NCBI RefSeq assembly: GCF_011386835.1
Contig: NC_088791.1
Coordinates: 57,431,498 to 57,495,497, forward strand
Direction of reading: 5' to 3'
Source: Chrysemys picta bellii
Taxonomy: Eukaryota > Chordata > Testudines > Emydidae
Length of the DNA: 64,000 nt
Shown: positions 1-11,065 of the stretch, piece after piece
Numbering within the stretch: the stretch's first letter is position 1
How the letters are laid out: every line of letters begins with the position of its first letter
Program-made: the position numbers and the translations under genes
The notes under the pieces: model-generated
Told to the model about the DNA's origin: nothing
The model's database searches: none
What the model saw: the letters and a program-made list of their open reading frames with translations, nothing else

Positions 1-76
1 GGCATTTAAATAAGTGGACTGATTTTCAAAAGTGCTGTGCACCCAGCATCTCTTATTGACTCCAGTAGCTTAGGAA

Positions 77-186
77 AAGATCCTGAGTGACTTACCCAAA
101 AGTCCCACAGCAAATCAGTGACAGAATCAGAACTAAATCCCAGGAGTTCTTGGATCCCAGCTTCATGCTCTTAGCATTAGACCCTG
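77..186 (-). repeat. MIR SINE fragment, antisense
   Basis: The stretch reads as the reverse of the MIR core and 3' part: a segment resembling the complement of a 'gggcaagtcact' block (here gtgacttacccaaa), then a run resembling 'cagagctgggaat' in decayed form, then a decayed 'tctcctgactcc' block and an 'agaccctg' end. MIR is an ancient tRNA-derived SINE mobilised by L2 LINEs. The copy is strongly diverged. Assignment is by recall of the family consensus, not by a search. Confidence 0.55.
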
Positions 187-426
187 AGTAGCACTAGTAA
201 AAAGTGTCAAAGGTTGAGAATGCTTTGCATCAAAATTTCAAATTTCAGTTAAAAAAAGAGAAATATTTCCACAAAAATTACATCCTGTTTTCAGCCAGCT
301 CTAACCATGACACATTACTTGTTACTTATTGTGTCCCAACCAGTGGAGAGTCTCAAACCTTAACCTACCTGATTGTCTGCTTCAGTGCTGCATATTCAGT
401 CATGGGGCTTAGAATCGTAATGGCAC

Positions 427-550
427 TAGGGTGACCAGATGTCCCAATTTTATAGGGACAGTCCCAATTTTTGGGTCTTTTTCTTATATAGGGTCCTATT
501 ACCCTCCAGACCCTGTCCCGATTTTTCACATTTGCTGTCTGGTCACCCTA
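427..550. mobile_element. MITE, 124 bases, 13-base terminal inverted repeats
   Basis: The ends are perfect inverted repeats: TAGGGTGACCAGA on the left and TCTGGTCACCCTA on the right. The element is flanked by an exact 6-base direct repeat, TGGCAC, at 421-426 and 551-556, which I read as the target-site duplication. There is no coding capacity. This looks like a common short non-autonomous DNA transposon of turtle genomes. The transposase superfamily is not certain, since 6 bases fits neither the 8-base hAT nor the 2-base mariner rule. Confidence 0.85.
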
Positions 551-582
551 TGGCACAGAGGGCTAACAAATATCTGTATTGT

Positions 583-781
583 ATCAGAGGGGTAGCCGTG
601 TTAGTCTGGATCTGTAAAAAGCAACGGAGAGTCCTGTGGCACCTTTAAGACTAACAGATGTATTGGAGCATAAGCTTTCGTGGGTGAATGCATCTGATGA
701 AGTGGGCATTCACCCATGAAAGCTTATGCTCCAATACATCTGTTAGTCTTAAAGGTGCCACAGGACTCTCTGTTGCTTCTT
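583..781 (-). mobile_element. Penelope-terminus foldback F1
   Basis: This is a 199-base inverted repeat. The left arm starts with a 'gtagccgtgttagtctg' block and runs through 'ggcacctttaagactaaca' to 'gcttaag-like' sequence; the right arm is its reverse complement. The insertion is bounded by an exact 15-base direct repeat, AAATATCTGTATTGT, at 568-582 and 782-796. The arms match the 3' terminus of the GIY-YIG Penelope elements at 30845-33044 and 50855-51979. The left arm is the longer one, so the sense strand of the 3' end is minus. The right arm carries an intact hammerhead-like core, CTGATGA at 694-700 and GAAA at 718-721. Confidence 0.85.
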
Positions 782-796
782 AAATATCTGTATTGT

Positions 797-2249
797 TACC
801 CAATCTTCAGTATCAGATGGTTGGTGTAAAAATCCAAATAGAAGTTGGGTATTCTTCACACCCCTAACTTAAATAGCTAAAGACAATACAGCCTCTAAAT
901 AATAATAATAAATTATAGACCTAAAAACAACTAGCAGTTTATTCTTCTCCGGGTGAGGGGTGAAGAGACTGGGGATGGATGTGACAGAGTGAATACACAA
1001 TGCATGGTTACTTGCCATACCGCCATATGTTCAGAAATTAAGTACCATTTGAGTTGCTGACCCACAGATGAGTAAGAAACAGAAAGATGTACAGATAGAG
1101 TGGGACGGGCTTACTCAGAGTGAGAAAGCCAGTATTGCATTGCAAAAAGATCAAGGAGGAATGAATGGGTAATTTTCCTTAGAAGGAAACCCTTTTCAGC
1201 AATAGATGGTATAGGTGATCATTCTTCTGACAGCAAGAAAGTCTTTTAGGGTGAAGGTTGGACTGAACTGTGCTAAGCAAGCCAGTTGCGGAGGTTGGGA
1301 ACTCAGGAATATAGATATCTGGTTGTAGGATGACCATGAGTAACTCAGGTAATATGTCTAGTAGGAATAAAGTGTCAGATCTCATGAGTAATGTAGATAG
1401 CCTTTTAGAGAGAGAGACTGACAAATCTGTTATCATACACACTCCAGAGCCAAAAAAAAAAAATGCAAAATTGAAAGCATACTACAGACCTCTGGATCAA
1501 ACAGTGATATAGTGCTGAGATGGATCAGTTGGAACAAAATCCATTAGCACAATAATGAAAGTAGTTGAATCAGGAAGTAGTTAGTGTGGTTACAATGCTG
1601 TAACAATGATCAAAATGAGCCAGATTTAAATGAGTAGTCCCATTGAAGTTAATGGTATTACCAATATATGAGTAAAGGGGATCACAATCTGGCATTATAT
1701 AGTTAAGTTTACATATAGTGAGAAAATACTGCCTCTGAATGTTTCAAAGGAGGATTTTTTTCTTTAACTGAAAAACTTATTTGGAATGAAAGGGAAAGTT
1801 AGGAAATTATTATCTATAATTTCAACAAGGAAGTCTCACAAAAGTCTCTCAAAGAAGGGTCACAGAAGGTCTGTATTTTTCAGAAAAAAACAAAGGAAGG
1901 AAAAAACAGTATGATTAAATGACAAGGTACAGGAATTCATCTGGGTCCTCAATGTATCCTTCAGAAACGGAAACCCAGCTACAGCAATGCTAATAGAATG
2001 GAACATTTGGCAGACAACATCTAACACAGAGATTAAAAGGAAGCTAAGAGGACATACAAAGAACAAAAAGTCAAAGATATTAAGATGAAGAATAAGAAAT
2101 TATTTAAGAAAATTATTTAAGTAAATCATACATAGGAAGCTAACTACAGTAAGTATATCTGTTACACTGCTAAATGGTAAGGGGCCAAGCAAACAGCATA
2201 AAGATACTTCCGTGAAGCTAAATGATTTATTTGGCTGTCTTCTCTACAG
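797..2249. other. Unassigned AT-rich sequence
   Basis: I see no gene. A short A11 run lies near 1452-1462. A weak palindromic repeat may lie at 1617-1693, where the ends resemble 'gccagatt' and 'aatctggc'. The rest looks like old, diverged or unique intergenic DNA. Confidence 0.5.
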
Positions 2250-3200
2250 GAGGTTGGGATGAATTTTTACCCTGAAGTTACTCAAGTTACAGCTAGTGAT
2301 GCTGAAGCCCTAATGGATGAAGAGCTATTAAAAATATTGGTGATGGAACAACTTAAGAAATTTCAGTTGTAATCAATCACAGGATCAGATTATATTTATC
2401 TGAGGTTCTGAAGGAACTAAAGAATGAAACACAATAGCTGGCATACTATAATTTATCACTAAAGATATGTAATTTATCATTACAACAGACATTCTCCTGG
2501 ATAAGTGGAAGGTGGCCAACATTGTACCAATCTTTAAAATAGCTCTTAAGGCTGACCCTGGGAAGTGAAGATCAGAGAGGCTTAATTCAGTAACAGGAAT
2601 AATAGTTGAGTAAATCATTGAAGGTAATTATGAAACACCCACAGCAGATAAGTATGAAAGAGAGGAAAATTCAGTATGGGTAAATTGCAAGTCACCACAG
2701 ATAAACTGATATCCTTATCAGTGAGGATAAATTGTGCCTCCAAAACCTGTTAAAATTTTATAGAAGAGTTAGCAAAATATTGAATAAAAAGAATCAGTGG
2801 ATATGCATTTAGAGAGACATTTCAAAGGTATTCGATAATATCATTCACAAGAGGCTTTTAAGGAAACTTGGTGACCCGGGGGTAAGAGATAAAGTCTTTT
2901 TTATGGATTAAAGGGAAAGAGAAACGGACAGGAATAAATGGCCAGTACTCAGTATGGAAAGATGTTAATAGTGGGATGACACAAGGAGTACTACAAGATT
3001 AGTATTGGGATCAATTTCACCCCTCCCTCTAGCCCCATATATTTGTTAATGACTGGGGAGAGAGGATGAATAATGAGGTGGCAAAACTGCTGACAACACA
3101 AAGCTATTTAAATTGGACAAAACTAACTCCTGGATGATGTAACAAAACTGGCAACAGGGTGGCAAATGAAATTCAGTGTATCCAAATGCAATGTAATAGA
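2250..3200 (+). mobile_element. Degenerate CR1/L3-type LINE fragment
   Basis: Broken plus-strand reading frames resemble a non-LTR reverse transcriptase. At about 2500-2545 the DNA reads as DKWKVANIVPIFK, close to the DWKxANxxPIFKK block upstream of the RT fingers in CR1-group LINEs. Near 2830-2860 a decayed palm block follows, and at 3045-3190 a block ending in a 'cKW-x-MxF-x-KCKV'-like stretch is recognisable at DNA level. Stops and frameshifts are frequent, so no protein is made. The family call, CR1 or L3, is by motif only. Confidence 0.6.
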
Positions 3201-3441
3201 TATAGAACAAACTATTTAAACTACTTGTATACATTACTGGATTCAGAGTAAATTACAGTAGAATCTTGCTAATTCACATTAATAGCTTGGAAAATTATGA
3301 ATTTTTGTTATTAATTCATAAGTGAACAAACAAAAAACTCCACAAAGCAGGCATCGTGTATTCTGTTCATCTATTTTTAAAATATTGACTTTCATTTTAT
3401 TTTAATACATCATAATGTATTAGTGATGCACAGTTAATATG

Positions 3442-3667
3442 CAAAAAGAAGAACAGGAGTACTTGTGGCACCTTAGAGACTAACAAATTTATTAGAGCAT
3501 AAGCTTTCGTGGACTACAGCCCACTTCTTCGGATGCATCCGAAGAAGTGGGCTGTAGTCCACGAAAGCTTATGCTCTAATAATAATAAATTTGTTAGTCT
3601 CTAAGGTGCCACAAGTACTCCTGTTCTTCTTTTTGCGGATACAGACTAACACGGCTACTACTCTGAA
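3442..3667 (+). mobile_element. Penelope-terminus foldback F2
   Basis: This 226-base foldback has a left arm starting 'caaaaagaagaacagg' and a right arm that is its reverse complement and extends further, to 'ggatacagactaacacgg' and 'tactctgaaa'. An exact 12-base direct repeat, ACAGTTAATATG, flanks it at 3430-3441 and 3668-3679. The right arm is complete and the left arm truncated, so the sense orientation is plus. The right arm has a small expansion, AATAATAATAAA, where other copies have AATAAA. The hammerhead-like core has CCGAAGA in place of CTGANGA. Confidence 0.85.
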
Positions 3668-4101
3668 ACAGTTAATATGTTCATTTGCCATTGCTAGGAG
3701 TGGGGGTTGCAAAGTGTTTGCCTCTCATAATATTTCTGAAGTCTCAGCAGGCAAACAATTCTGAAGAGTGGGCCAACTAATGAGTTTGGCCTTCCTTTAC
3801 CCACACGCAGATCCAGATGGCTCCTGCTGTGGGGAGTTCTCAGATGCCTTCATAAAAAACACAGACATGGGCCAGAGAGTGAGCAGAAAGCAGCCTTCCC
3901 AAATTGAAAGCCTGACCGTCTCCAGATATCCATGTGCAGAAGGGTGCTTCTGGATGGAAGGTGGGGTGAGACACAACCATAACAGCATTTAATCTCGTTC
4001 CTCTGATCCTGGGTGAAGCCAGGGAGCCATGAAGGGGGAGAAGGAAGGAAGGGAAAAGCTCAGAACCAGGCCTGGATAGGGGAAACAAGTTAATTTACAT
4101 T

Positions 4102-4211
4102 GGGCCTAATCCTCCCTTTACTTACACTGGTGTAAATCTGGAGAGACTCCACTGAAGTCAACAACATTACTCTGGTGTAAAACTGGTATAAGTGAGAGCA
4201 GAATCAGGCCC
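4102..4211. repeat. Palindromic MITE-like repeat
   Basis: The segment begins GGGCCTAATCC and ends in GAATCAGGCCC. Internal blocks 'ctggtgtaaatctgga' and 'ctggtgtaaaactggt' are typical of a palindromic interspersed repeat common in turtles, crocodilians and birds. It has no coding capacity. The family name is left open. Confidence 0.55.
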
Positions 4212-4629
4212 TTAGTCTCTCCCTCAATTTCTCAGAAGCTAATACTTTTTAAAACCATATCAACCTCTGAGTGGAATTCCCTGCACTGCATACCCAGGGG
4301 CAGCAGCAGGCAAAGGAAACTCCAGTTGAACCAAATGTGTTTATGTATGTTGGGGAAGTGATAGGTGAACAGGGTAGGACAGGGGGCCACATAATCAGAG
4401 CAGTCAGTTCTGAAGCATCCATCAGTGTCCTATGTTGGAAGACTATTTCTACAAATTTCCATGGCTTGTATGATCTATTTCAGCTGGTTCAGACAACACA
4501 ACCAAACCTTCATTCCTCAGAGAAGCCCAAGCCATCAAGGCCCCAATCCATAAAAGCCAGGAAAAAATGCTAATGTGGTATATAGAGCTTAAAACTCCAT
4601 GTTGTGTGTGGCATACAGGTTATTCTGTG

Positions 4630-4925
4630 CTGAGAGCTGTGGTAATCACTTGAAACTTGAAGGGTGGGTCTTTAAAGAGAGTGGGTTTAGCCCCACCTGT
4701 GACTAATTAGCTGCCTCCCAGGTGACGGGCTGCCAATTGGGATCAGGTGATGATCTACTCATCATCTGGTCCTTAGCTAAGATCTATAAGCAGGTCAGTT
4801 GGCCCTAGGAAGGAGGCCAGAACTCTTTTGGTTTAAGAAATAAACCCATTCTAGAGGAAGAGATTGAAATTCTGCTACTGTTGCTGGGACCCTTATTTCC
4901 AGCCTGGCCAATGTGTTGTCCCACT
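4630..4925 (+). mobile_element. Possible solo LTR
   Basis: A TATA-like 'ctataagcagg' near 4785 is followed about 50 bases later by the polyadenylation signal AATAAA in 'agaaataaaccc'. That arrangement is typical of a retroviral or gypsy LTR. I found no convincing TG...CA ends or target duplication, so this is tentative. Confidence 0.3.
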
Positions 4926-7329
4926 GGCTCATACTCACTCTTTTTTATGGCTCTGGATGAAGCACATCAGAGATTTCACCACATGTGCCTTCTGTCTAAC
5001 AGAAAGTCTCTATCCATTGTACACCTAATTCCCTATACAAACATGTACTGACCTCTGTGGAAATGCACCTACATTCTAAAAACTGGAATGGCAAAGGAAT
5101 TTGATAGTATTACCAACACCAGCAATTTTACTGTGTGTCTTGCAATATATAGTATTTTTCCTTGAAGCCCCAGGTGCTGGAGTCAAGCAATTGCAGAGAA
5201 TCTCAGCTTTCATTTTAAAAAAAAGTGAATAAAAGCTTGAACATGTGACCCAGGTCAGAAACCAAATCACAAATAAAGAGAACCCAGAATGTATTATCCT
5301 TAAATATGCATGATTCTTAAGCCAATTTCATGGTTTTGGGGTCTGACTCATGATTTTTGATTGCTTGAGGTTGTCAATAATGTGGGAAGTGGAGGGAAAG
5401 AGGACCAGATTGCGACAGGCCACTGTGAAGATGTGTAGTGGGAGAAGGGAGAGGCAGCACACAAAAAGCCTTTTGCAATTGCAGTCCCTGTGCTCTGGAT
5501 TGCAGAGACTCTTCCCTCCGATTTCCCGGGGCGTGCCTGGCATTCCAAAGACGTGAGGAGGGGGGGAAAGCCACTCACCACCAGACTTCAGTCACGCCAA
5601 CCACAGCAGGCTTCATCATCCCAAAGGACTCTCTCCCCAAGCTCCTGAAGTGGTGCTGCAGCTCATAACTTAATCTGTGACACACTGCTTAAAATGGTTA
5701 CCATGGATGCATCTTTGGTAGCAAATCATATATATTCATCTGCCATGTTTACATTATCCTCCTCACACAGGTGGAGTATTTATTATACACATTAAGATAT
5801 TCTGAGAAGCATTAGCTGTGGCTTGAACACTTCACCTTAATAGTGACAATACCATTACTGGCCTATGGTACCTCAACAATAAAGCAAATTTGTGGTAGAA
5901 GGGTGGGACCATTTAACGCCAAAGCCTTTATACTACCAGTTACGTTTGGGCTCAGAGGAAAGTATTAAGATATCTATTTTGTTTTGTCCAGTTTTTGATA
6001 TTTATTAAATAACTTTCAGTAAATCATTTAAAAAGACAAGTTAGCATACAGTAGGCAGCACCATAAGAGTATATAGATTTCTGACAAAGGAATAACACGG
6101 TTAGATCTTGAAAAGAACTGGTAACTAACAAAGGGATCATCCAAGTATAAATAATAGGAATAGGAGCCTTCCATTATTTTCAGACATCATTTTCCAAAAG
6201 TAGTTTACTTTTCTTTGTTTTTTTCTCCCTGGCTGTTAATAACACACGTGTGTAGTTTTCCAACTGAATACTGAGTCCATGTGGATGCCATTTCAGCTTA
6301 GTGTTTACAAGGTTATGGTAAATAAAACAACACAGAGCATTAATAAGGAGCAGAATAACATGTAATGCAATTCTGAAGAATTCACACCACTGTTATTCAT
6401 CTTCTGTGACTAAATAATAGTTGAGGTGTCTGAAAGGACAGATGGGAATTGAAAGCAATGCACTTGGAAGAAAATGGAGATTACAACTATCCCTCCGATA
6501 ATTTGAAACGTATTCTCAAGCTTCTTCAAAAATAAATGCAGAGCTCAAGGTCAGAAAATACATTACTTAGAATCAACCATTAGAATGCAGAACAGCCTCA
6601 TAACAGACTTTGCTGTCTGCAGAGATCTTGCATTTGTCTTCATCAGTAGTGCAGTATCCCAGTACTAAGAGTGTCTTGATATAAAATATTAGGACTATAT
6701 TGAAGTTACTTATTGATTATAGCTACAGTGCATGACTAGCTACTCTATACTTATTATACTCCAAATATCCTGTTCTGGAATACACTGGGCCTGGTTTAAC
6801 ATTTGTGATGGATTCTTGGGGCTTTGTCTCTCTCTCTCTTTCAGTTGTTCTGAAATCCTGTTCAGGAATTTGGTGGGAAAATTTTTCCAGGATGTTACAC
6901 ATCACTCCTCCCCCACACTCCAAAATGAAAATTAACTGGGGTTCATAAGAGGAAGGCAAGTGATCTTCTGTTTGTCTGTCCTCACTCTCGCTCTATAATC
7001 TGATCACCACTCTCAGTGCATTATCTCCAGTTCTAATAGTAGCCTATATGGCTTTCTAGTGTGCTGGGCTCCCAAGCACAATGGCAACAGGAGCTATACC
7101 TCTCAGTAGATGTTCATGGTCACCAGGAGATTTCCTCCAGTAGATAGCAAAAGTGTGGCTTATCAAAGGCAGCAGGTTGGCATAAGCAGCAAAATGTTAA
7201 CAGGAACAAGATTCTCTTTCTTAGGAACTGCTTGTTTGTTTAACAATGCTAATTTAAAAAAGACAGCCTTTATGAGCTAGATCAAAGGTGTGGTTTAGTC
7301 CTGCAGTGAGGGAATTGAGTTTTGTATCA
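4926..7329. other. Unassigned sequence, no gene seen
   Basis: This 2.4 kb holds no recognisable coding region. Short open frames near 5350-5670 overlap on both strands and show no protein family. A short pyrimidine run, 'tctctctctcttt', lies near 6828-6842. It may be unique intergenic DNA with very old repeats. Confidence 0.5.
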
Positions 7330-7600
7330 TAAAGGAGTAATGGTTATGTATGATGTAATATACTTAGACTTCTGTATGGCATTTGACTTGGTACTGCATA
7401 ACATAATTTTGATTAAGAAACTAGAATGGTATAAAATCAATATAGCACACATTAAATTGATTAAGAACTGACTGATAGGTCTCAAAATGTAACTAAACCA
7501 GGAATCACCATGATGTGGGTGTGTTTCTAGTGGGGTCCCACAGGAATTGATTCTTGGCACTACACTATTTAATATTTTCATCAATGACTGCAACTGGAAC
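7330..7600 (+). pseudogene. LINE reverse transcriptase fragment
   Basis: The plus strand reads as a decayed RT palm region: YLDFCMAFDLV at about 7360-7392, matching the YLDFSKAFDxV block of CR1/L3-type LINEs, and later a GVPQ...LFNIFINDC block at about 7535-7590, matching GVPQGSVLGPLLFNIFINDL. Stops interrupt the frame. The 3' end of a LINE appears at 8200-8535. The same copy may be interrupted by the tRNA-like palindrome between them. Confidence 0.65.
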
Positions 7601-7647
7601 AGCTTCAGCAGAAGAGATTGAGGGAGTCCCACACCAGAATATCCCAT

Positions 7648-7775
7648 GGCTTAGTGGTTAGAGCAAACTCCTGGGAGGTAAGAGACCCCTGTTCAAGTCC
7701 TTTATTCCCCTGAGATAACTGAAACTGGGTCTTCCACATCTGAGGTGAGTGCTTTAACCCCTGGGCTAAAAGTTG
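7648..7775. repeat. tRNA-like palindrome (SINE-like)
   Basis: The left half reads 'ggcttagtggttagagca' (A-box-like) followed by 'ctgttcaagtcc' (B-box-like), a tRNA-like polymerase III head. The right half is roughly the same module in reverse: the complement of 7731-7775 reads 'agcccaggggttaaagcac' followed by 'agaccca'. The result is a head-to-head palindrome of two tRNA-like arms. It is a known kind of amniote interspersed repeat. It is not a functional tRNA gene, since no cloverleaf is preserved. Confidence 0.55.
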
Positions 7776-8199
7776 TAAGATAGACACCACCACCCTATCC
7801 TCTTCCTCATGGTGTAACTCATTTTCACAAGAAATGACTTGAATACCTAAGCTGTCTGACTTCAGGAGAGGGGTTCCTGGGTGTGGATCACTAGCAAAGA
7901 TAGGTGCCTCCCTGCAGCCTGGACATAGGCACCAAACTCTGTGACAGGGACAGGGCTTAGGACACCCCCCTGGCCTCAGCATCTCCCATTAGCTAACTTA
8001 GACAACTCTCCACCTACCTTGCTCACTTTTGGGGATCACATTCTTAGGTGCCTCTCTTTCCCCATGCATTGCATAGGGAGCCTAGGCACCTAACGCGGGC
8101 TTTGTGGATCCTAGTGTTTTCCAGTGATTTTCTAGGTGCCTAGAAGTTAGGCCCTGCAATATTGAGTGTTGCAACTCCTATGTCCCTGTGTGGAGCCAG

Positions 8200-8535
8200 G
8201 CCAAGGAGCTCAATCTATTGCTCTTATCAAAGAGAAGGTCAGACTTGATCAGAGTTTACAAGTACCTACATTAAGACAAATTTAGACTAGAAATAAGATA
8301 CAAAATTTTAACAATGGGGTTAATTAACCATTGAAACAACTTCCCAAGTGTATTGATAGATTCTCCATTATGGGAAATTTTAAATCATCAAGATCAGATG
8401 TTTCTCGAAAGGATATGCTCTAGTTCAAATGGGAATTAATTCAGGAAAGTCCTATGGCTTGTGTTATGCAGGTAGTCAGATTAAATGATCACAAGTGGTC
8501 CCTTTTAGCTGTATCATCTAACCCTATAATCAGTC
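8200..8535 (+). mobile_element. CR1-group LINE 3' end
   Basis: The block 'aaggtcagacttgatca' and the end 'gatcacaagtggtccctttt' followed by 'atctaaccctat' resemble the 3' end of CR1-group LINEs, where 'gatggtcccttctggcc' and 'atctatga' motifs precede the tail. There is no open frame of note. It probably belongs with the RT fragment at 7330-7600. Confidence 0.55.
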
Positions 8536-9245
8536 ACCTGTCACTTCAAGTTTATATTTTAAGTTGACCATTGAGTGGAACAGAATCTTTTGCATTTCTA
8601 TAATTTAAGACCATTGACCTGTAAACAAGCATTTCCATTATCTGGCTTGCACCAGTGGAATGACAGCCTGTCATGAGATTTCTTACATTGCAGTTCTTAT
8701 CTGTCCTTAATTTAGGGATGGCATAAGAGAGAAAAATGTGTGGATAAGCTTCTGCTGTTTCTATGGCTCTTAGATTGGCAGCTGTCGGAGATGAAAGATG
8801 TTGGGAAAGGTGGTTTGTGGGGCTGTTTGGGTTTTGTCTGTAACAGACTACTAGAGATCACAGTTGTAGGTTTGGAACTTGAGCATCCAACATGCTACAC
8901 AATATGGGCTACTTGCTGGCACTTGAGTAATTAAACAGAGGTTGCACATGGGTTCCAGTAGATCTGAGCTGTTTACAGTGAAACTAAGTGATGGATGGAC
9001 GTCTAGCAGTAAAAAGAAGTGGGCATCCCCAGAAAATGACAAGGTCTTTTTATTCAGTTTGAGAGTCCTAAGCCACATGTTGTGGCATTCCATAGAGCTG
9101 TGTTCACCACTTTGTGTCAGTGTTTCTCCTAAGGCAACAGGGGTCATGAGTAGGATTTGACCCAAGCTATCGGCCCTCAAGGAATGGAAGAATAGAAGTA
9201 AGATTGTTCAGGATAAGGACATGCTCACGGGAAGAGTTTGTGATC
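8536..9245. other. Unassigned sequence
   Basis: I see no gene or recognisable repeat here. Overlapping open frames on both strands at 8740-9180 have no family resemblance. Confidence 0.4.
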
Positions 9246-9391
9246 TGTGCACCTAACTGGCCATGTGGAGCTTGCCCCAATGCATTAAAAGATCAGTAGT
9301 GCACTTTGATCTACTGCTGCAGGAGAACAAGTTGCACAACAGAACTTTTAGCATCTGGTAGCAGGAGCCACATGGCCAGTTAGTGCACAGC
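9246..9391. repeat. Foldback repeat with about 26-base arms
   Basis: The left arm at 9246-9272 reads 'ctaactggccatgtgg' in its core. The right arm at 9367-9391 contains 'ccacatggccagttag' and the same GTGCAC outside it. The arms form a near-perfect inverted repeat with a loop of about 95 bases. It may be a MITE or a palindromic unclassified repeat. It lies just beyond the 3' end of the LINE at 9425-13830. Confidence 0.6.
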
Positions 9392-9424
9392 AAGCTAGTC
9401 TGCTGTAGATTTATACCTCAGCTT

Positions 9425-10252
9425 TACATATGAGTCCTGAGATGACTCAGGAGTCCGATCCTGGAACCGCAGTAGGTACAGGCATCTTGTGGCAGGCCAG
9501 CTGCCAGCTGAGAGAAAGTTCTTTCTTTTTCCTTCCTTCTCTTTCTCTCTTTTCAGCTTTGAGGGCAAGGTGCTTATCCTCCATCAGGCAGTGGCCCACT
9601 TCGAGGAGATGGTGCCACTGGGGTTGGTTGGTGGCTTGCTCCTCTCAGCTTGTGATGTCCACATCAGTTTTCTTAAGATACTCTTTCAGTGTGTCTTTTT
9701 AGCGTTTCCTCTGACCACCACGGGATCTCTGACCATAGGTGAGCTGAGAGTAGAGGACTTGTTTTGGGAGGCGAGAGTCTGGCATCCACACACAATGTCC
9801 AGCCCAGCGAAGTTGGCGCATGAGGATCGCTTCAATGCTGGTGACATTGGCTTCAGTGAGGATGCTAGCGTTACTGCAGTGATCTTGTCACTTGATGCAA
9901 AGGATCTTCCTGGGGCATAGTTGGTGGTTCCTCTGCAGACTCTTGAGGTGCTGTCGATAGGTCACCCAGGTGTCGCATCCATAGAGGCACGTAGGAACAA
10001 CAACTGTCTTATAGACATGGATCTTGGTGTCCTGCCATAGGTCACTGTCCATGAAAATGCAGCGGCGCAATTTCCCAAAGGATGCACTTGCACAATGGAT
10101 CCTGTGCTGGATCTCACTGTCCATTTTTGCATTTTGAAAAAGTTGGCTACCGAGGTAGCAAAAGTGCTCAAGTGAGTCCAAATTTTGATCCTCAATAGTG
10201 ATTTGTGGTGGGTCATGTGCAAGGCCTGAAACAGGTTGATAGAGCATTTTAG
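9425..10252 (-). pseudogene. LINE ORF2, C-terminal half
   Basis: The minus-strand frame from about 10250 to 9888 contains FCYLGSQL, DSEIQHRI and TCLYGCDTWV, blocks found C-terminal to the RT palm in a large family of vertebrate and invertebrate APE-type LINEs. The remainder, down to about 9430, continues this region with frameshifts. The upstream half lies at 13030-13830, and the two were separated by the hAT insertion at 10253-13029. Clade assignment is left open. Confidence 0.75.
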
Positions 10253-10679
10253 TAGGGCTGTCAATTAATCGCAGTTAGCTCATGCAATTAACTAAAAAAA
10301 AATTAACTGCGATTAAAAAAAATAATCACGATTAATCCCACTGTTAAATAATAGAATACCAATTGAAATTTAAATATTTTTTGATTTTTTCTACATTTTC
10401 AAATATATTGATTTCTATTACAACACAGACTACAAAGTGTACAGTGCTCACTTTATATTATTATTTTTGATTACAAATATTTGCACTGTAAAAATAAATA
10501 GTATTTTTCAATTCACCTCATACAAGTACTGTAGTCCAATCTCTTTATCGTGAAAGTGTAACTTACAAATGTAGATTTTTTTTGTTACATAACTACACTC
10601 AAAAACAAAACAATGTAACACTTTAGAGCCAACAAGTCCACTCAGTCCTACTTCTTGTTCAGCCAATTGCTAAGAAAAT

Positions 10680-11060
10680 AAGTTTGTTTACATTTATGGG
10701 AGATACTGCTGACCGCTTCTTATTTACAATGTCATCTGAAAGTGAGAACAGGCGTTCGCATTGCACTTTTGTAGCTGGCGTTGTAAGGTATTTATGTGCC
10801 AGATATACTAAACATTCTTATGCCCCTTCATGCTTCGGCCACCATTCCAGAGGACATGTTTCCATGCTGATAATGCTCGTTAAAAAAAAAATGCATTAAT
10901 TAAATTTATGACTGAACTCCTTGGGGGAGAATTGTATGTCTCCTGTTCTGTTTTACCTGAATTCTGCCATATATTTCATGTTACAGCAGTCTCGGATGAT
11001 GACCCAGCACACGTTCATTTTAAGAACACTTTCACAGCAGATTTGATAAAACGCAAAGAA
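10680..11060 (+). pseudogene. hAT internal coding remnant, left of LTR
   Basis: Several short frames run up to the LTR, the last ending in LIKRKEG just before the 5-base target duplication. They look like the continuation of the transposase region resuming at 12238. The frames are broken, and the whole internal region is far shorter than a full hAT transposase of about 600 residues, so this copy was internally deleted before the LTR arrived. Confidence 0.5.
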
Positions 11061-11065
11061 GGTAC

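Noticed and set aside
583..781. Foldbacks as hAT or Tc1 MITEs
   Set aside because: The direct repeats are 12-15 bases and the arms match a retroelement terminus, which does not fit cut-and-paste transposition.
9489..9920. A 143-codon plus-strand frame
   Set aside because: It is antisense to the C-terminal part of the LINE ORF2 on the minus strand.
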